NCBI GenBank assembly: GCA_938034445.1
Contig: CALHLD010000005.1
Span: 1 to 64,000 of the forward strand
Direction: 5' to 3'
DNA: 64,000 bases
Origin: an uncultured archaeon
GTDB lineage: Archaea > Thermoproteota > Nitrososphaeria > JACIWG01
This document shows positions 60,917 to 64,000 of the stretch, piece after piece. The notes under the pieces are model-generated. The model was given only the letters and a program-made list of their open reading frames with translations. It was not told the origin of the DNA and did not search any database. Each line of letters begins with the position of its first letter. The stretch's first letter is position 1. Made by a program: the position numbers and the translations under genes.

Positions 60917-62546
60917 GGCGTTAAATAAGCTAGCGGCTGTAGCCGCAGTTATTGTAGTAGTTGCTGCTGCAGCAGTATTCCTATTACCCCAACTACAACC
61001 GACTACAACTACACCTTCTTCGACTACTACAAGTTTAACTTCGTCTCCCACAACTACGTCATCTACTCCACCAATTACACAAAAGGTTTTAAGAATAGCT
61101 ATAGGTATTGACGCAGACACACTTGACCCCCATGGGCAAACAACCACATTAATAAGTAATATAATGAGTTTTATAACAGAACCACTATTCTACTATAACG
61201 AAAAGGGTGAACTGATACATTATCTTGCAGAAAGCTACTCAGTCTCATCAGACGGGCTTAAGGTTACAGTAACTTTGAAGAAGGGTATCAAGTTCCAGGA
61301 CGGCTATCCTCTAAACGCTACTGCTGTGAAATTGACATTTGACAGACTCTTGAATCCTAAGGTTAAGGTTCCAAGCAGGTACTTGCTTGACGCTCTAAAC
61401 TCTACAGAAATAGTTGACCAATACACAGTAAGATTTAACCTAAAGTATGCTTATGCACCATTTGTTAGAACTTTAACCACATGGTACATAATCTCACCAT
61501 TAGCTTATCAGAAACTTGGTGAAGAAAACTTAGGAAAAACTCCAATTGACCTTGGAACTGGACCCCTAAAGTTTAAAGAATGGGTTAAAGGAGACCATAT
61601 TACCCTAGTAAGGTTTGACGATTACTGGGGTGGTCCAGTAAAGTTCGAGGAAGTAGTTTTTAAGATAGTTCCTGAAGCCCAGACTAGGGAAGCGATGCTT
61701 CTTTCTGGAGAAGTTGATATTGTATACCAGCCTCCACCAGCCGATCTACCTAAGTTGAATGCAACTGCGGGTGTAAAGTTGGCTATTAATCCTAGTACTA
61801 GAGTCATGACAGTAAACATTAACACCCAAAGGGGTCCATTAAAGGATGCTAGAGTAAGACAGGCTCTAAACTATGCAGTCGACAAAGAAGCATTGATAAA
61901 AAATGTTCTATTCAACCTTGCGACTTTAGCGGACTCACCCGTATATCCAGCATTTTTCGGCTATTCACCACAGAAAGTATATGAATATAATCCTGAAAAG
62001 GCTAAACAGCTCCTTGCTGAAGCAGGATATTCTAGCGGATTTAAGTTAACCCTTATGGTTCCAACTGGAAGATACATATTTGACCGACAGGTTGGTGAAG
62101 CCCTACAATCTTATCTCTCAAAGGTTGGTATAACTGTAGAGCTTTACACTCCTGACTGGCCTACTTTTGTTCAAAGCCTAATAGGACAAAATTATACATC
62201 CACACCATGGGATCTCTGTTATGTCGGATATGGTATGACTACACCAGACGCCGATGCAGTACTATATCCTGTATTCCATTCGTCTCAATGGGCTCCAGGC
62301 AAATTTAACACGATGTTTTATAAGAACGAGCGGGTAGATAAGCTTTTAGATGATGCAAGAAGAGAGGTTGACGAAAGCAAACGCCTTCAAATGTATGCTG
62401 AAGCCCAGAAGATAATATGGGAAGAGTGTCCGTGGATATTCCTATATTTCCAGAACTTTGTTCTTGCACATAGTGACAAAGTTCATGGTCTGGTTGTCTA
62501 TCCATATGAAACATTTGACTTAAGATGGGTTTATGCTACACAGTAG
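60909..62546 (+). CDS. ABC transporter peptide-binding protein (family 5)
   Basis: This is an extracellular solute-binding protein of the DppA/OppA type. It has an N-terminal membrane anchor (LAAVAAVIVVVAAAAVFLL), a Thr/Ser/Pro-rich linker of about 30 residues likely to be glycosylated, and then the SBP_bac_5 domain (DADTLDPHG, LAESYSVSSDGLKV, VRQALNYAVDKEALI, NPEKAKQLLAEAGY). No lipobox Cys is present, so the helix anchors it. TTG 60909 is the likelier start, because AAAGGAGG (60893-60900) is then an ideally spaced ribosome-binding site; the track GTG 60900 would lie inside it. Confidence 0.9.
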   Translation: MGKALNKLAAVAAVIVVVAAAAVFLLPQLQPTTTTPSSTTTSLTSSPTTTSSTPPITQKVLRIAIGIDADTLDPHGQTTTLISNIMSFITEPLFYYNEKGELIHYLAESYSVSSDGLKVTVTLKKGIKFQDGYPLNATAVKLTFDRLLNPKVKVPSRYLLDALNSTEIVDQYTVRFNLKYAYAPFVRTLTTWYIISPLAYQKLGEENLGKTPIDLGTGPLKFKEWVKGDHITLVRFDDYWGGPVKFEEVVFKIVPEAQTREAMLLSGEVDIVYQPPPADLPKLNATAGVKLAINPSTRVMTVNINTQRGPLKDARVRQALNYAVDKEALIKNVLFNLATLADSPVYPAFFGYSPQKVYEYNPEKAKQLLAEAGYSSGFKLTLMVPTGRYIFDRQVGEALQSYLSKVGITVELYTPDWPTFVQSLIGQNYTSTPWDLCYVGYGMTTPDADAVLYPVFHSSQWAPGKFNTMFYKNERVDKLLDDARREVDESKRLQMYAEAQKIIWEECPWIFLYFQNFVLAHSDKVHGLVVYPYETFDLRWVYATQ

Positions 62547-62560
62547 GGGGGAAGCCAGTA

Positions 62561-63487
62561 CTGTCTGCCCTCAAATATTTTTTTTATCGTCTCCTAACGC
62601 TTGCAATAACACTTATTGGACTTGTTACCCTAATTTTTATTTTAATAAGGTCTATTCCCGGTGACCCTGCCCGTGTTTTGGCGGGAATGATGGCAAGTGA
62701 AGAAGATGTTAATCTTATTAGGGAACAGTTGGGTTTAAATCAGCCCATTTACATTCAATATTTTATTTATTTAAAAAATCTTTTTACACTAAATTTGGGT
62801 ATATCTTTTAGAACCGATTCCCCTGTTATAAATGAAATTTTTGCAAGGCTTCCAAACACACTTTTACTTGCGGTCACGAGCACTTGTACTGCTGTTATCT
62901 TCGGCATTCCTTTAGGTGTGATCGCTGCATCTAAAAAGGGAGGTAAACTCGATTTTCTATTATCAACATTTTCTATTGCCGGAATATCTTTGCCCATTTA
63001 CTGGCTCGGTCTGATTTTGATTTTAATATTTTCTGTTGAACTTAGAATTTTGCCTGCAGGCGGCTCAGGCACACCAATGCATCTCATTCTCCCTACACTC
63101 ACTATAGCATTATATCTTATGGCATTTATTGTAAAGATTACTAAGGCAAGCGTTATAGATTCTATGGAAAAAAATTATGTGATAACCGCAAAGTCTAAGG
63201 GCTTAAGCGAGAGGACAATACTCTATAAGCATGTGTTAAAGAATGCCCTAATACCTGTTGTAACTATAATTGGTTTACAGTTTGGCGCTCTTTTAGGGGG
63301 TGCAGTTATCACTGAAACTATATTTGCATGGCCTGGTCTTGGAAGGCTAATTGTTGACTCAATAAACTCAAGAGATTATCCAATGGTTCAAGGCTCAATA
63401 TTCATTTTCGCACTACTTTATGCTCTAGTAAATTTAGCAACAGACATCCTTTACACCTTCATAGACCCTAGAGTGAGACTTAAATGA
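62561..63487 (+). CDS. ABC transporter permease DppB-like
   Basis: The protein has six transmembrane helices of the DppB/OppB family. It starts with FFYRLLTLAITLIGLVTLIFI, has RSIPGDPARVL and a periplasmic loop with REQLGLNQPI, and the EAA loop AKSKGLSERTILYKHVLKNAL (about 235) that contacts the ATPase. The track start ATG 62525 lies inside the binding-protein gene without a ribosome-binding site. AGGGGGGA (62545-62551) instead points to CTG 62561, which would give the usual DppB N-terminal length. The start is unproven. It overlaps the DppC gene by 4 nt. Confidence 0.88.
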   Translation: MSALKYFFYRLLTLAITLIGLVTLIFILIRSIPGDPARVLAGMMASEEDVNLIREQLGLNQPIYIQYFIYLKNLFTLNLGISFRTDSPVINEIFARLPNTLLLAVTSTCTAVIFGIPLGVIAASKKGGKLDFLLSTFSIAGISLPIYWLGLILILIFSVELRILPAGGSGTPMHLILPTLTIALYLMAFIVKITKASVIDSMEKNYVITAKSKGLSERTILYKHVLKNALIPVVTIIGLQFGALLGGAVITETIFAWPGLGRLIVDSINSRDYPMVQGSIFIFALLYALVNLATDILYTFIDPRVRLK

Positions 63488-64000
63488 TGCAACAGTACAC
63501 TCGTCTATTTAAATCAAAGCGTGTTAAAATATGTCTATTTATAATACTGTCCTTTATTTTTATGGCACTTTTTGCAGACTTTATATCTCCATACAATCCA
63601 TTAGAAACTGACCTATCAAAAAGCTGTAGGCCTCCAAGTTTTGAGCATCTTCTTGGAACTGATGAACTTGGAAGAGATATTTTAAGTAGGATAATTCATG
63701 GTTCTAGACTTACTCTAACCATCTCCTTTGTTGCAACGGCTTTGGGTGCAGCTGCAGGCATATTTTTTGGAGTAATTTCTGGATACTTTGGTGGAATAGT
63801 TGACACAATAATTCAGAGGATTACTGAAATACTTCTTGCGCTTCCAGGTTTCCTGTTAGCGATCATGTTTGTTGCAATAATGGGTAGTAACTTGTGGACT
63901 GTAATAATATCCGTTGCCATTTCAATGACTCCTTCGTTTGTTAGGATGGTTAGGGGTCTAACTTTGCAGGTTAGAGAACTCGAGTATGTGTTGGCTGCAA
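63484..64000 (+). CDS. ABC transporter permease DppC-like (partial)
   Basis: Translated by hand; it runs off the window after about 172 codons. The first helix is ICLFIILSFIFMALFADF, then SPYNPLETDLSK and the family signature LGTDELGRDILSRIIHGSR. Helices with ALGAAAGIFFGVISGYFGG and FLLAIMFVAIMGSNLW follow, and the EAA loop begins at MVRGLTLQVRELEYVLAA. ATG 63484 overlaps the dppB stop (ATGA). The ATPase genes should follow beyond the window. Confidence 0.9.
   Translation, partial: MMQQYTRLFKSKRVKICLFIILSFIFMALFADFISPYNPLETDLSKSCRPPSFEHLLGTDELGRDILSRIIHGSRLTLTISFVATALGAAAGIFFGVISGYFGGIVDTIIQRITEILLALPGFLLAIMFVAIMGSNLWTVIISVAISMTPSFVRMVRGLTLQVRELEYVLAA

Overview
The window is archaeal chromosome, AT-rich and gene-dense. 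The evidence is class I lysyl-tRNA synthetase, a two-AAA-domain CDC48/VAT, an Hjc Holliday-junction resolvase, archaeal-type PGK, paired TldD/TldE, a minimal SufC-SufB system, LysW-dependent arginine/lysine biosynthesis, TATA-box promoters with very short leaders, many TTG/GTG starts and the A1-U72 pair in tRNA-Gln. Several traits (LysW-carried arginine and lysine synthesis, class I LysRS, Phr-like regulator) suit a TACK-type, probably thermophilic lineage. I cannot place it more finely. A bacterial-type GAPDH is the main foreign-looking core gene.

Layout. 1-2.2 kb: nitrogen assimilation, with glutamine synthetase followed by the start of a class II glutamine amidotransferase domain of archaeal glutamate synthase; this gene is absent from the ORF track and appears to start at ATC. 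2.2-8.7 kb: a frameshifted PEP-carboxykinase/HPr-kinase-like P-loop gene, TldE-TldD, an RNase J-like beta-CASP nuclease, a 30-codon ORF, Hjc and a small unknown. 8.7-13.5 kb: a Phr-like regulator divergent from Hsp20 and CDC48 with an overlapping operator, then LysRS. 13.6-17.7 kb: accessory tract with a broken GNAT gene, an HdrA N-domain plus ferredoxin pair, tRNA-Arg(GCG), decayed sequence, and an RHH-nucleotidyltransferase/HEPN toxin-antitoxin pair. 17.8-34 kb: PEP synthase, SufC-SufB, GNAT, bacterial-type GAPDH + archaeal PGK, a large surface-anchored beta-propeller protein, a Ca2+-type P-ATPase, a GalT-like protein and a MetH-activation-domain-like protein. 33.7-40.6 kb: an HTH/hemerythrin-PAS pair, a decayed gene, ChrB-N-like, prenyltransferase-toroid and Cys-rich proteins, a gene-poor stretch, a hexapeptide-repeat protein and tRNA-Gln(CTG). 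40.6-48.3 kb: HAD phosphatase, HtpX with a beta-grasp-like and a membrane protein, TrmO, ROK kinase, a zinc-ribbon coiled-coil protein, a second MNT/HEPN pair whose HEPN gene has an in-frame amber, and a three-gene membrane operon.

48.3-58.8 kb is one uninterrupted minus-strand operon for arginine and lysine: argG, argH, lysW (57 aa, absent from the ORF track), argX, lysY, lysZ, lysJ, an Lrp-type regulator, homocitrate synthase, lysX and lysK. The two ATP-grasp ligases attach glutamate or alpha-aminoadipate to the LysW C-terminal glutamate; LysZ, LysY, LysJ and LysK then serve both branches; ArgG and ArgH finish arginine. An ACT-domain protein is divergent from argG. 59.6-64 kb: an amidohydrolase/Xaa-Pro-dipeptidase-like enzyme followed by a dipeptide-type ABC transporter (binding protein, two permeases), running off the end.

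Best leads: the ATC start of the amidotransferase directly downstream of, and in frame with, the GS amber codon; the Phr-like operator; the RHH-NTase fusion with an 11-bp-spaced operator; 57-nt identity between the two CDC48 Walker A regions; the amber-interrupted HEPN; and a beta-grasp protein next to HtpX.
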